NCBI RefSeq assembly: GCF_002257645.1
Contig: NZ_NQMO01000001.1
Location: 606,065 to 670,064 of the forward strand
DNA from: Paenibacillus sp. XY044
Lineage (GTDB): Bacteria; Bacillota; Bacilli; Paenibacillales; Paenibacillaceae
Direction: 5' to 3'
Length of the DNA stretch: 64,000 bases
In this document: positions 47,401 through 56,246 of the stretch, one piece after another
How positions within the stretch are numbered: position 1 is the stretch's first letter
Layout: each line of letters starts with the position of its first letter
Translations under genes and position numbers: made by a program
Notes under the pieces: generated by a model
Told to the model about the DNA's origin: nothing
The model's input: only the letters and a program-made list of their open reading frames with translations
Databases searched by the model: none

Positions 47401-47594
47401 TCGTAGGCTCCGTACAGCTCGGTGCCGGGGAGTTTATCATGCTGGGACTGCGGCTGGAAGGACAAATCGGCTGTAACCCACCGCTTGATTTACTTATGCA
47501 GGATCTTGTCCTCGGCAGGAGGCAGCTCCCGGTAATCAATACGCATGAGAGCCGTACCCAGTATAGGCCATCGAATCCAAATAAAGAGCTGTAA
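44457..47594 (+). CDS. GH2-family glycoside hydrolase
   Basis: This 1,045-residue protein has a GH2 sugar-binding domain (about 110-260, with WTGYYRTTFSYP and VYVNGKCVGMHEGLFAPFEF), an immunoglobulin-like domain and a TIM barrel (about 390-700). The acid/base pair is LINEPS (Glu496) and the nucleophile is GFGEYGSEG (Glu588). A further C-terminal region of about 300 residues is beta-rich and unusual in length. Specificity is open: GH2 includes galactosidases, glucuronidases, mannosidases and arabinofuranosidases. There is no signal peptide. TTG start with GGAGG 8 bases upstream. It is first in the GH cluster that runs to the window end, with the fucosidase gene 15 bases behind it. Confidence 0.88.
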   Translation: MSSSETETGRPQTMNPFAEIAFREHPLAKDGMEEIKPRVWAQKLFRSSESAAEPYAVKGFDERLKWFEEELNRLRKQYRPYLQSLSPSSVYIRPSQELTSFDFRYADERHGEFSRVLQGEGEWEHISIPDFRGPTKEEGKWTGYYRTTFSYPTPQTNRRVYLVFKGVDYEAAVYVNGKCVGMHEGLFAPFEFDITPLLEATNVLVIEVKNDYPMMGVGGTRLDGDKMYAATGPGWDDPVYGWHHCPPGAGIYNRVYLEERSELFVDDIFVRPDPENGSFEAWIDVTNTTAGLIEGAELTIDVYADNFEGTGLPDICFPIHYTGPGSNNYRYKIDFESARLWEPDDPCLYRVRVSLRHEGQLLDVKDRCFGMRSFRLDESEELKGSLRLNGRKVMLRGANEMGHLQQCVMQGNEEQLIDDILIAKLANMNFYRITQRPVQEEIYDAMDRLGMMNQCDLPAFSYIRRSKFSEAVRQAGEMERLVRSHPSVIMASLINEPSRPAKRGKGHRHLYRDELEAFFVSARNAITIENPDRVIKNAEGDYDPPTEAGLSDVHCYTMWYTNHMISFGELYKGGLPPIKKGWKTGFGEYGSEGLDHLALMQQRYPKAWLPKRLDDVWMPDAIVDSQTYSLHGDWYPEEERIEDWIESSHKYQALVTTLMTDAIRRRSDLIVQSAIHLLIDAWPSGWMKSLVGADRVPKPGYFAYRDSLTPLRVHLRGDRWRAYAGELIELEAWLLNDTPCDYEGLRLVVTLRDDDRDFASYELNAEIGGAASACVGTVQLRMPKVDGRRAFHADISMYNQDGDHLNSERFSIEVFARNEQAAKDAADPAIVTLGTTAEALITAMGADSRNYESGRPFDVIVMSSLDAYLQHEPQIAASIRAGARAVILPDEEGQTDWPIGDNMVQQTKVSSLYTLAFDANTLRLKSFMPRDFQYFYNQTSDRMDALSRCAWQSESVEPLLYTYAKPKQGSVSAGTGKRRVPVVGSVQLGAGEFIMLGLRLEGQIGCNPPLDLLMQDLVLGRRQLPVINTHESRTQYRPSNPNKEL

Positions 47595-47609
47595 TAGGAG
47601 GAAACAAAA

Positions 47610-48935
47610 TTGACTAATTTGACTAATCCTTTGATTCAACAGAACGAGAGAACAGAATGGTTTACGCATGACCGGTTCGGCTTGTTTATTCATTGGGGAT
47701 TGTATTCGCTCGGTGCCCGCCACGAGTGGCTTAAATCGCGCGAATTTATGACAACCGAGCAGTACGATAAATATTTCAAACGGTTCGACCCGGACCTGTA
47801 CGACCCTGAACTATGGGCAGAGGCCGCCGCAAATGCCGGAATGAAGTATTTCGTCATTACGACCAAGCATCATGAAGGCTTCTGTTTATGGGACTCCAAG
47901 CTGACGGACTATACAGCGGTCCATTCCCCGGCAGGGCGTGATTTGCTTCGGCCCATGGTGGATGCTTTCCGGAAGCGCGATATGAAAACAGGCCTGTATT
48001 ATTCGCTGCTCGATTGGCAGCATCCGGATTATACCGTCGATGTGAAGCACCCGCTGCGCTACAATCCGGAGTTTATCCAGCAGGACGGCAAGCGCCAGTT
48101 TCAGCGTTATGTCGATTATATGTTCGGTCAGACGAGGGAGCTTCTTACGGGCTACGGACCGATCGACCTGTTGTTCCTGGACTTCTCCATTCCGCCGGAA
48201 GAAGGTTTCCCCGGCAAAGGGAAAAACGAATGGCAGAGCGAGAAATTTGTAAACATGGTTCGGGAGCTGCAGCCGAACATCCTGCTGAACGACCGGTTGG
48301 AAGTTTCCGGTGATATTACGACGCCGGAGCAATATATGCCTAAAGAATGGGTCAAGGTCGGCGGACGTCCCGTGGTCTGGGAGGCTTGCCATACGTTTAG
48401 CGGCTCCTGGGGGTATTACCGCGACGAGGAATCGTGGAAGAGCGTCGATATGCTGATCAAGATGCTGATCGATAGCGTTGGCAAAGGCGGCAATTTGCTG
48501 CTGAACGTTGGACCGACGGGACGGGGAGAGCTTGATGAGCGCGCCTTGGAGCGCTTGCAGGGCATCGGCGAATGGATGAAGCGGCACAGTCGTTCGATCT
48601 ATGGCTGCACCGCCGCTCCCGAAGGCGTAAAAGCACCGGACGATTGCCGTTTTACTTACAATCCGAGGACGAATCGTCTGTATTTGCACATGTTTAGCTG
48701 GCCGTTCAAGTCGATTCATGTGAGCGGACTGGCCGGCAAGATCGAATACGCACAGCTGCTGAACGACGCATCGGAGATCAAAATGAAGCAGGGCGCTAAG
48801 GCAAGCTCGATGGCTGCCGGGGCGTTAAGCGAAGGAAGGGATGCGGACACCGTAACGCTGAGCATCCCGGTGAAGAAGCCGAATGCAGCCGTTCCGGTCA
48901 TCGAGCTGTTTCTCAAACCGGGAGCTTTTGCCTAG
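47610..48935 (+). CDS. GH29-family alpha-L-fucosidase
   Basis: This 441-residue GH29 enzyme has the usual N-terminal RFGLFIHWGLYSLGARHEWL, the substrate-binding TTKHHEGFCLWDS and the nucleophile strand LLFLDFS (Asp191). The GNLLLNVGPTGRGELDE block that ends the catalytic barrel is also present. It should remove terminal alpha-fucose (or a similar 6-deoxy sugar) by retention. The C-terminal domain is a short beta-sandwich. There is no signal peptide, so it acts on imported oligosaccharides. It starts at TTG with AGGAGG upstream, 15 bases after the GH2 stop. Confidence 0.92.
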   Translation: MTNLTNPLIQQNERTEWFTHDRFGLFIHWGLYSLGARHEWLKSREFMTTEQYDKYFKRFDPDLYDPELWAEAAANAGMKYFVITTKHHEGFCLWDSKLTDYTAVHSPAGRDLLRPMVDAFRKRDMKTGLYYSLLDWQHPDYTVDVKHPLRYNPEFIQQDGKRQFQRYVDYMFGQTRELLTGYGPIDLLFLDFSIPPEEGFPGKGKNEWQSEKFVNMVRELQPNILLNDRLEVSGDITTPEQYMPKEWVKVGGRPVVWEACHTFSGSWGYYRDEESWKSVDMLIKMLIDSVGKGGNLLLNVGPTGRGELDERALERLQGIGEWMKRHSRSIYGCTAAPEGVKAPDDCRFTYNPRTNRLYLHMFSWPFKSIHVSGLAGKIEYAQLLNDASEIKMKQGAKASSMAAGALSEGRDADTVTLSIPVKKPNAAVPVIELFLKPGAFA

Positions 48936-48961
48936 ATCCAGTGAAGAAAGGGGACGGTCCT

Positions 48962-51214
48962 ATGATGGCTGATCAAGTCGACATATCCTACGAAGTGCCG
49001 TGGACATTGGACACAGCCTATTGCCATGATGGAATACCGCTCTCGAACGGCGTGTTCGGAGCGCTGGTCTGGTTTCAAGAGCAGACGTTGATGCTGACGG
49101 TGAACCGTGCCGATTATTGGGATCATCGCGGAGGCACCGTGTGGCGGGATGATTGCACCTACGATCATTTAAAAGCGCTGCTTACGGGCGGCGACTTCGA
49201 AAGCGCGCGCGGACTTTTTCCGACCATGATGATGAATGGCAAGGAGAAACGGCCGACGCGGCTTGCGATGGGTCGTATCGAAGTGAAGCTGAAACCGGGA
49301 GCCCGCATTCAATCCGCCTCCCTGCTGTTAAATGAAGGGGAAGTGCGGTTGGTCTGTCATGATGAAGGAAGTGAGCATCTCATCCGCCTCACCGTCGCGA
49401 TCGATCAGCCCGCACTGCTGTTCTCTGCCCCTGCCGGTCTCGTGGAGGCCGTAAATCCCGTACCGTCCTATTCGTTCGCGCGGACGAAGGCCTACTTCGA
49501 TGACTTCGGAATTGCTGCGCCCGTGTCCGTGGAAGACGGATGGGTGCAGGAGCTGCCGGAGGATCCGTCGTGCGCGGTGCTGCTGAGGCAGCGTGAGGGT
49601 ATGTTTGCCATCGCCGCGGAATACGGTGCCGATCCGGAAGAAGCGGTAGGCAAGACGCGCGCGATCTTGGATGCCTATTCTCGGCCTGCCGCGGGTTATG
49701 ACGGCATAACGGCAGGAACACGGGCGCATTGGCGGTCATTATGGCGCAAAGCTGCGGATATATGTTTGCCCGACGAAGAAATGGAGCGGATGTATTACTT
49801 GGGCATCTACCGGATGCTGGGCAGCTCCATGCCCGGCAAAATGGCGCCGACGCTGCAAGGCCCGTGGGTGGAAGAATTCCGGAACCCGCCGTGGAGCTGC
49901 GATTATCATTTTAATATTAACGTTCAGCAGTGCTTGTGGCCTGCATATGGTGCGAATCTGCTGGACTGCCTCCTGCCGCTGTTCACGATGATCGATGGCT
50001 GGAAGCCGATATTGGCCCAGAACGCGAAGCGATTCGTAGGTATAGAAGATGGGTACATGCTGGGTCATTCGGTTGATGATCGGGGTCATCCCGTCGGCGG
50101 CATGTGGACCGGAACGATCGATCAAGCCAATACTTCATGGATCGCCCAAATGATGTGGCAGTATGCCCGGTATGCCGGCGATGAGGCGTTCATGCGGGAT
50201 GAGGTATATCCCTTCATGGTGAGAGCGCTCCGCGTTTTTATCGAGATGATGGAGCGGGATGGCGATCAATACTCGCTTCCGGTAAGCGTTTCTCCCGAAT
50301 TCGGTGGTTCGTCGCCGAGAGGGCTTGCCCGGAATTCAACCTTTTTCCTTGTCAATGTTCGCTTCTTATGCGAAAAGCTGCTTGAGCTTGAAGAGAAGTA
50401 CGGCATCGATCCGAAAGCTGCGGCGCTGGCAGCGGATATCTATGAGAAGCTCCCGCCTTACACGGCCGGCCCAAGGCAATTCCAGGAGTTCAGCACAAAG
50501 CCTGGGCTTGAGCTGTACTTGTGGGAAGGTCAGCCGCTGTCCGAATCGCACAGGCATCACTCGCATTTAGCCGGCATCTTCCCTTTCGATACGCTGGATA
50601 TGGAAGATCCCGCGCAGAAAGAAGCGGTGATGAATGCTTACAGGTCATGGGTCGATAAAGGGATGGGGCGCTGGTCGGGCTGGTCGATGCCTTGGGCATC
50701 GATCCTGCACAACCGGCTGGGTTCCCCCGACATGGCTCTCTTGTCTCTTCGGCTGCTGAAAGATGTGTATATGATGCCTAGTTTCGCGACTAGACATAAT
50801 GCCAATTATAGAGGCTTCAGCGAATTCACGGGTGGCGACGTCATGCAGGTAGAGGCGTCGATTGCCGCAGCCGGCGCCATCCTGGAAATGTATGTGAGCT
50901 GCGTCAGGGGACTGATCCGCGTGTTCAGCGGCTTGCCGGGGCGCTTCAAAGATGCATCCTTCTCGGGGATCCGGACCGAGGGCGCCTTCCTGCTCTCAGG
51001 CGTCAAGCGTTCCGGAAAGGTGCTGACGGTTACAGTGTTCAGCGAGCGGGACGAAACGCTTCGGCTCGCCAACCCTTTCGGGGGGAGGGCCGCGATTCGC
51101 AAGGACGGTCAGCTGATTTGGACGGAGGAGGACGTCATTGTACTGGAGCTCCGGGGCGGAGAAAGCATTGTCCTTGAAAATGCGGAGAATGGAGGAATCG
51201 CAGCTAATGGGTAA
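48962..51214 (+). CDS. GH95-like glycoside hydrolase with variant active site
   Basis: This 750-residue protein follows the GH95 plan: an N-terminal beta-sandwich (WTLDTAYCHDGIPLSNGVFGALVW) and an (alpha/alpha)6 barrel. It keeps NxN in DYHFNINVQ (Asn318 and Asn320) and the Glu of VSPEF (Glu446), plus HRHHSHLAGIFP. The segment that in GH95 reads FQIDGNFGG and supplies the Asp is here MQVEASIAA, so Glu631 appears to replace it. GH95 enzymes are inverting alpha-L-fucosidases or alpha-L-galactosidases; this variant may have another sugar preference. ATG at 48962 follows AAAGGGG, and the upstream GTG at 48941 precedes that site. Confidence 0.82.
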   Translation: MMADQVDISYEVPWTLDTAYCHDGIPLSNGVFGALVWFQEQTLMLTVNRADYWDHRGGTVWRDDCTYDHLKALLTGGDFESARGLFPTMMMNGKEKRPTRLAMGRIEVKLKPGARIQSASLLLNEGEVRLVCHDEGSEHLIRLTVAIDQPALLFSAPAGLVEAVNPVPSYSFARTKAYFDDFGIAAPVSVEDGWVQELPEDPSCAVLLRQREGMFAIAAEYGADPEEAVGKTRAILDAYSRPAAGYDGITAGTRAHWRSLWRKAADICLPDEEMERMYYLGIYRMLGSSMPGKMAPTLQGPWVEEFRNPPWSCDYHFNINVQQCLWPAYGANLLDCLLPLFTMIDGWKPILAQNAKRFVGIEDGYMLGHSVDDRGHPVGGMWTGTIDQANTSWIAQMMWQYARYAGDEAFMRDEVYPFMVRALRVFIEMMERDGDQYSLPVSVSPEFGGSSPRGLARNSTFFLVNVRFLCEKLLELEEKYGIDPKAAALAADIYEKLPPYTAGPRQFQEFSTKPGLELYLWEGQPLSESHRHHSHLAGIFPFDTLDMEDPAQKEAVMNAYRSWVDKGMGRWSGWSMPWASILHNRLGSPDMALLSLRLLKDVYMMPSFATRHNANYRGFSEFTGGDVMQVEASIAAAGAILEMYVSCVRGLIRVFSGLPGRFKDASFSGIRTEGAFLLSGVKRSGKVLTVTVFSERDETLRLANPFGGRAAIRKDGQLIWTEEDVIVLELRGGESIVLENAENGGIAANG

Positions 51215-52862
51215 TCGAGCTTCAGCAAGCAGCACGAGATTCGGCATTCAGGGTCCTGTGGTAGCATGGCAGGATCCTTGGGCGGGAGATGCGTCTGACC
51301 GCGTGATGCGGACGGGAACCGGGGCGGTGTATCCCTCCCAGGACGAAACGCCATCCGGCAAGTCGTTCGTCTCCGCGATGCAAAACCTGGGTGCTGACTT
51401 CTACGTTCATCATGTGCTGCCAGGCATGGAAGGCTTCAATGACATGCTGGAAGAAATGAAGAGATCCGGCATGGACGTTTGTCTTGGGAACGAGTACGGC
51501 AACATCAACGGCCCATGGGTGGATGGAACGAACCGGTGGGATGTGCCGGATGAGGCAGTTACAGAGGCGGCAGTGAGCGGAAGATTGATCGGACTGCTAT
51601 ATGATGAGCCGGAACATTTGCAGATTAATGCGGCGCAATACCGGAAAGACGGATGGCATCCGCACTGGGGGGCAGCGGACGGGCATGAGTTGAAGGAAGC
51701 GGCCGCCGTGGTTGCGAATGCCGTTCATGACCGGGTCACCCGCGTCATGGAGCTGGCCAGTAGCAGCGGATCCACCCAGGCGGATATTCCTCTTATTGCA
51801 GAGCATGTGTTTCCGGTTATGTTCCACGTGCATGCAAGCGGCGGCATGGCAGTATGCCCAAAGATTATGAAGGAGTCATTTCAGGCGCTGCAGCTGGGCA
51901 CTGCGCTTGGGGCTGCCAAGCAGTACAAGCGGCCGATGTGGATTTGCGCGGATTTGTGGGGACCGGACATCGGTCATTGGTTTACCCGGCTCTCCGGGTT
52001 CCCGGGCCATTCGCCCGAGGAATTCGCGTCGGCGCTGCGAATGGGTTATCTAATGGCCCCTACGCATTTATTTGCGGAGAACGTAGACGCGCTTCTTCAT
52101 TTCCGGGATCAGCGCTTCGTACGGACGGAATTCGGAGAGGTATGGCAGCAGTTCATCCGCGAATATGTTCCGGCCCAGCCGCTGAGTTGGTCGCATGCCG
52201 ATGTCACTCCCGATACGATCCTGATTCACGCGGATGACAGCAATTACGGCCAGAACGCCAGATTGTTCGGCCGCCGGACCGACGAAGCGGCGGAATCGAC
52301 GAAGAGCGTATTCGCCGCATGGCATCTGCTAAGTCACGGAACCATTCCGGCGCACGGCAGCTGCATGCATATTCCGGGTTATGACTTCCCGAGGCATAAG
52401 CTGAAGCGGCAAACTGCCGCCGACAGCTACCCTCTGCAATCCGGCTGTCCAGACCTGCCGCAGACGGCGATGCATACGCTGTTCAACCCTACGAATAACG
52501 TAATCGTTTTCGATGAACGGGTGCGCTACGAGCAGCTCGGGCAGCCTAAGCTGATTCTCGCGGCGGGCTCGCGTCTATCCGAAGAGACCGCGGCGGCGAT
52601 CAGACGCCGGGCGGAGGAAGGCTCCGTCGTTGTCATCATGTCATGGCTTGCGCCTAAGGCTTGGCAAGAAAGCAAGTTGTACCCGAGCGGGGGAGCTTGG
52701 GTTGTGACGGACGACTTCTTAAGCGCGGAGGCACGCGAAGCGGCCGCTCCTCACCTGGGGGCTGATGACTGCTGGAGGCTGCGCTTTGGCGATCATGAAG
52801 TCCGTTTCTATAAAGGGGATCCCACCGGGCGGACGCTCGAGGTCGAGCTGTTTCACCTTTAA
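51207..52862 (+). CDS. Unassigned protein of the GH cluster, TIM-barrel-like
   Basis: I do not recognise the family of this 552-residue protein. The first 300 residues alternate strands and helices like a (beta/alpha)8 barrel. Acidic clusters of the right kind for catalysis occur in LLYDEPEHL, CLGNEYGNI and LFAENVDALLH. The region from about 330 to 552 resembles an alpha/beta domain (KLILAAGSRLSEETAAAIRR and VVIMSWLAPK) like the GATase-like domain that follows the barrel in GH42 enzymes. There is no signal peptide. ATG at 51207 overlaps the GH95-like stop by 8 bases with GGAGG 11 bases upstream, so it is tightly coupled to that gene. A new glycosidase family is a reasonable hypothesis but is not shown. 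Confidence 0.7.
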   Translation: MGNRASASSTRFGIQGPVVAWQDPWAGDASDRVMRTGTGAVYPSQDETPSGKSFVSAMQNLGADFYVHHVLPGMEGFNDMLEEMKRSGMDVCLGNEYGNINGPWVDGTNRWDVPDEAVTEAAVSGRLIGLLYDEPEHLQINAAQYRKDGWHPHWGAADGHELKEAAAVVANAVHDRVTRVMELASSSGSTQADIPLIAEHVFPVMFHVHASGGMAVCPKIMKESFQALQLGTALGAAKQYKRPMWICADLWGPDIGHWFTRLSGFPGHSPEEFASALRMGYLMAPTHLFAENVDALLHFRDQRFVRTEFGEVWQQFIREYVPAQPLSWSHADVTPDTILIHADDSNYGQNARLFGRRTDEAAESTKSVFAAWHLLSHGTIPAHGSCMHIPGYDFPRHKLKRQTAADSYPLQSGCPDLPQTAMHTLFNPTNNVIVFDERVRYEQLGQPKLILAAGSRLSEETAAAIRRRAEEGSVVVIMSWLAPKAWQESKLYPSGGAWVVTDDFLSAEAREAAAPHLGADDCWRLRFGDHEVRFYKGDPTGRTLEVELFHL

Positions 52863-52973
52863 TGGCTTCCCGAATGCTGCTGTTCCCCCTATAAAAACAG
52901 CGGGTTTAACCTATAAACGAATCGGCGAGAACGTGTAAAGTTATTGTCAGGTGAACGACAAAGGAGATCTAGC

Positions 52974-54806
52974 ATGGAGCAACTGGAAAACCATATTCGA
53001 TATGTGGGCGGCGTGACCGCTAATACGGATTATCACCACGGGCAGCTGCGCCCGGTGATTGGTGTCCGCAGCAGGCAGGCCGTCAGGGCCAATCGAACAC
53101 GGCCCGAGCTTTCGGACGGAACGGGGTGGACGTATAACCATGCCCCGATGCTGGCTTTTTGGAAGGGTCAATTTTTTCTCGAATACTTAAGCTGCCCTGT
53201 ACATGAGCATGTACCGCCAGGTCAAACGCTACTGACTACTTCCGAGAATGGCTGGCATTGGTCGGCTCCCGTCGTCCTGTTTCCTCCTTACCGGCTGGAC
53301 GAGGCGTTTGCATATCCGGACGGCGAACGGATTCCGGAAGGAACGTACAGTGTCATGCACCAAAGAATGGGCTTCTACGCTTCTTCCAATGGACGTTTGC
53401 TGGCATTGGCCTTTTATGGTTTTTGCCCGCTTCCGAGCATCAGCCCGAACAACGGCAGGGGCATTGGCCGTGTAGTCAGGGAAATTATGGACGACGGGAG
53501 CTTCGGACCGATTTATTTTATCCGCTTGAACCGGCATGCCGGATGGACGGAGCAGAAGGTGCGGTACCCCCTGTTCACCGCTTCCGGAGATGAAGGTTTA
53601 ATCGAGGCCTGCGAGGAGCTGCTTGCAGACCGCATAGCAACGCTGCAATGGTGGGAGGAAGACCGCAGTCCCGATGACTTTTATGCCGTGAAAAGCGGAA
53701 CCGCCTTCAATTCTTACAGGCTGCCTGATGGAAAAATCATGGGATTGTGGAAGCATTCGGTCCATGCGGTATCGGAGGACGAAGGACAATCGTGGGCAAC
53801 GCAGAGCCGCGCGGAGACCCTGATCATGTCAGGCGGAAAAGTATGGGGCGAACGCACCTCGGACGCCAGGTACGCGCTATTATACAACCCATCGCCGGTC
53901 GGGAATCATCGCTGGCCGCTTGCAGCGGTTACGAGCGATGACGGCCTGAAATACGATGAGATGCTCGTCGTCAACGGAGAAGTCCCCCCGCGGCGGTTTT
54001 ATGGAAATCATAAAAATTATGGCATGAGCTATACCCGCGGCATTGAAGCAGGGGATACGCCCCCGGGCGGCAGCATGTGGGTAACGTACAGCTCGAACAA
54101 AGAGGACATATGGGTGAGCGAAATTCCCGTTCCGATACGTTACAAGGTTAGCGAGCCCGTCCATGACACGTTTAATGGCTTGAAGGAAGAGGACAGGGTG
54201 CCGGATTGGAATATTTACAGCCCGCAGTGGGCCAGCGTTTCCGTTTCCCCCGTTCCTTCCGTGAGCGACCGGAGCCTGGAGCTTCGCGATGCAGATCCTT
54301 ACGATTATGCAAAGGCGGAGCGCGTATTTCCTGAATGCGCTGCAGGCGAGGTGAGGATAAGGCTGATGGCGAAGCAATCGGATCAAGGACAATTGGATAT
54401 CGAACTGTGCGATGCCAAAAGCTCGGCGGCGATACGTTTGCGGTTAGCATCCGGCGGTATGCTGCAGGTACTTCAAGCAGGTACATGGATAACGCTGCAG
54501 CCGTATGAGTCCGGTATCTGGTACGACATGGCCATTCGTTTTGATACGGGGGGCCAGCGCTACACTGTGAAAGTGAACGATCGTGACGCTGCGAAAGCGT
54601 ATTCGTTTTCCATGCCTGCTTATACGCTCGAAAGGCTCACGCTCAGAACCGGTCCGGCCCGGCGGGAACCGAACGTTGAGACACCGCTGGTGACCGAGGA
54701 TGTGGTGCATCCGGACGAACCGGTTCCAGCCGTTCATTATTATATTAACGAAATGCAAATGAACCCGTTGAAAGGAGATGCCGATTCATGGCAGCGACAA
54801 AGCTAA
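52974..54806 (+). CDS. BNR/sialidase-fold propeller protein with C-terminal jelly-roll
   Basis: This 610-residue protein has Asp-box repeats such as TSENGWHWSAP (about 92) and VSEDEGQSW (about 270), marking a six-bladed sialidase-type propeller over residues about 20-410. From about 420 a concanavalin-like module (EVRIRLMAKQ and WYDMAIRF) follows. It may cleave an acidic sugar, but the arginine triad of true sialidases is not obvious, and BNR folds also serve lyases and rhamnosidases. ATG at 52974 follows AAAGGAG. Two CCTATAAA elements precede it, and the GH28 gene overlaps its end by 19 bases. There is no signal peptide. Confidence 0.75.
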   Translation: MEQLENHIRYVGGVTANTDYHHGQLRPVIGVRSRQAVRANRTRPELSDGTGWTYNHAPMLAFWKGQFFLEYLSCPVHEHVPPGQTLLTTSENGWHWSAPVVLFPPYRLDEAFAYPDGERIPEGTYSVMHQRMGFYASSNGRLLALAFYGFCPLPSISPNNGRGIGRVVREIMDDGSFGPIYFIRLNRHAGWTEQKVRYPLFTASGDEGLIEACEELLADRIATLQWWEEDRSPDDFYAVKSGTAFNSYRLPDGKIMGLWKHSVHAVSEDEGQSWATQSRAETLIMSGGKVWGERTSDARYALLYNPSPVGNHRWPLAAVTSDDGLKYDEMLVVNGEVPPRRFYGNHKNYGMSYTRGIEAGDTPPGGSMWVTYSSNKEDIWVSEIPVPIRYKVSEPVHDTFNGLKEEDRVPDWNIYSPQWASVSVSPVPSVSDRSLELRDADPYDYAKAERVFPECAAGEVRIRLMAKQSDQGQLDIELCDAKSSAAIRLRLASGGMLQVLQAGTWITLQPYESGIWYDMAIRFDTGGQRYTVKVNDRDAAKAYSFSMPAYTLERLTLRTGPARREPNVETPLVTEDVVHPDEPVPAVHYYINEMQMNPLKGDADSWQRQS

Positions 54807-56215
54807 CGGAAGAAAAAGACTTGCCGTTCGATATGCCTACAGTGGAATTGCCCGATATTCCGGACAAAGAGTTCAATATTGTTGATTTCGGCGCGGTTGG
54901 CGACGGGCGGTTTGACAATACGTCATCCATCCATGCAGCGATTGAGGCTTGTGCATCACAAGGGGGAGGGACGGTCCGCATACCTGCGGGTATTTGGCAG
55001 ACCGGGCCCATTCGCCTTCAGAGCCATATACGGCTGGATACCGAATCCGGTGCGCTCGTGATTTTCAGCAGCAATCGCGATGATTACCCGCTGATTATTA
55101 CAAGTTATGAAGGACTGCGCACCGTTCGCTGCATATCCGCGATTTACGGCGCTGATCTGGAGAATGTCGCGATTACGGGACAAGGCGTGTTTGACGGATC
55201 TGGAGAAGCCTGGCGACCGGTAAAACGGATGAAGTTGACGGAAGCCGGGTGGCAGAAGCTGCTGAACTCCGGCGGTTATGTCGAGGGGGGGACCTGGTGG
55301 CCGACGGAGATGTCTTTAAAGGGCGCAAGTCTTGTCAAGAGCTTGATCGCAAACGATGTTCAGGATCCGTCGGCTTTTCAGCCTGCCCGCGATCATTTGC
55401 GGCCAACGCTCCTGCAGCTGGATCGCTGCCGAAAAGTATTGCTCGATGGCCCGACCTTTCGAAATTCAGCAGCTTGGAATGTGCACCCCTGGTTATGTGA
55501 GCACGTAACGATTCGGAATGTATCGATCCGCAATCCGTGGAATTCGCAGAATGGCGATGGACTGGATCTCGACTCTTGCCGGTTTGTGGACATTTACGAT
55601 TCGATCTTCGACGTAGGGGATGACGCGATCTGCATCAAGTCAGGCAAGGATGCGGACGGACGGGACCTCGGAACACCTACGGAATTCGTTACGATCCGAA
55701 GCTGCCAAGTGTTTCACGGGCATGGAGGCTTCGTCGTTGGCAGCGAAATGTCGGGCGGCGTCCGTCATGTTTATTTGACGGACTGCGTATTCATCGGCAC
55801 CGACGCGGGGCTCCGCTTCAAAAGTACAAGAGGTCGCGGAGGGACGGTGGAGAAAATTTACATCCGCAATGTCCGGATGAAAGATATCGGCAAGGAAGCG
55901 ATTATTTTCAGTTCGTATTATTCGGGAAAGAACAACACGGAGGAGGCGGTCCCCGTCTCGGATGAGACGCCGGTGTTCCGCGATGTTACGATCCGCGATA
56001 CAACCTGCGTCGGAGCCGGCAAAGCTGTGCTCATCAAAGGTCTGCCTGAAATGCCGGTCCAAAACATCCTCTTCGAAAATGTGCTGTTAACAGCCCGAAC
56101 CGGAGCAACCTGCGAAAATGCTGAAAATATTGTGTTCCGACACACGACGGTCATCCCTGAGCAAGGAGAACCATTTACAGTGGATGATGCTGAGAAGGTC
56201 ATCATTGCAGAATAA
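54788..56215 (+). CDS. GH28-family polygalacturonase-like enzyme
   Basis: This 475-residue right-handed beta-helix protein has the pectate-lyase-like entry NIVDFGAVGDGRFDNT. Catalytic GH28 blocks follow in order: NGDGLDLDS, GDDAICIKSG, GHGGFVVGSEMSGG and RFKSTRGRGG. The paired Asp residues in the first two blocks hydrolyse alpha-galacturonosyl links with inversion. The exo-type layout and lack of a signal peptide suggest removal of single residues from imported pectic fragments. This gene is the main reason to infer a pectin-related substrate for the cluster. GGAGAT lies upstream of the ATG inside the previous gene. Confidence 0.9.
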   Translation: MAATKLTEEKDLPFDMPTVELPDIPDKEFNIVDFGAVGDGRFDNTSSIHAAIEACASQGGGTVRIPAGIWQTGPIRLQSHIRLDTESGALVIFSSNRDDYPLIITSYEGLRTVRCISAIYGADLENVAITGQGVFDGSGEAWRPVKRMKLTEAGWQKLLNSGGYVEGGTWWPTEMSLKGASLVKSLIANDVQDPSAFQPARDHLRPTLLQLDRCRKVLLDGPTFRNSAAWNVHPWLCEHVTIRNVSIRNPWNSQNGDGLDLDSCRFVDIYDSIFDVGDDAICIKSGKDADGRDLGTPTEFVTIRSCQVFHGHGGFVVGSEMSGGVRHVYLTDCVFIGTDAGLRFKSTRGRGGTVEKIYIRNVRMKDIGKEAIIFSSYYSGKNNTEEAVPVSDETPVFRDVTIRDTTCVGAGKAVLIKGLPEMPVQNILFENVLLTARTGATCENAENIVFRHTTVIPEQGEPFTVDDAEKVIIAE

Positions 56216-56246
56216 TCGTTACGCCACATGGACTGGAGGAAGACGC

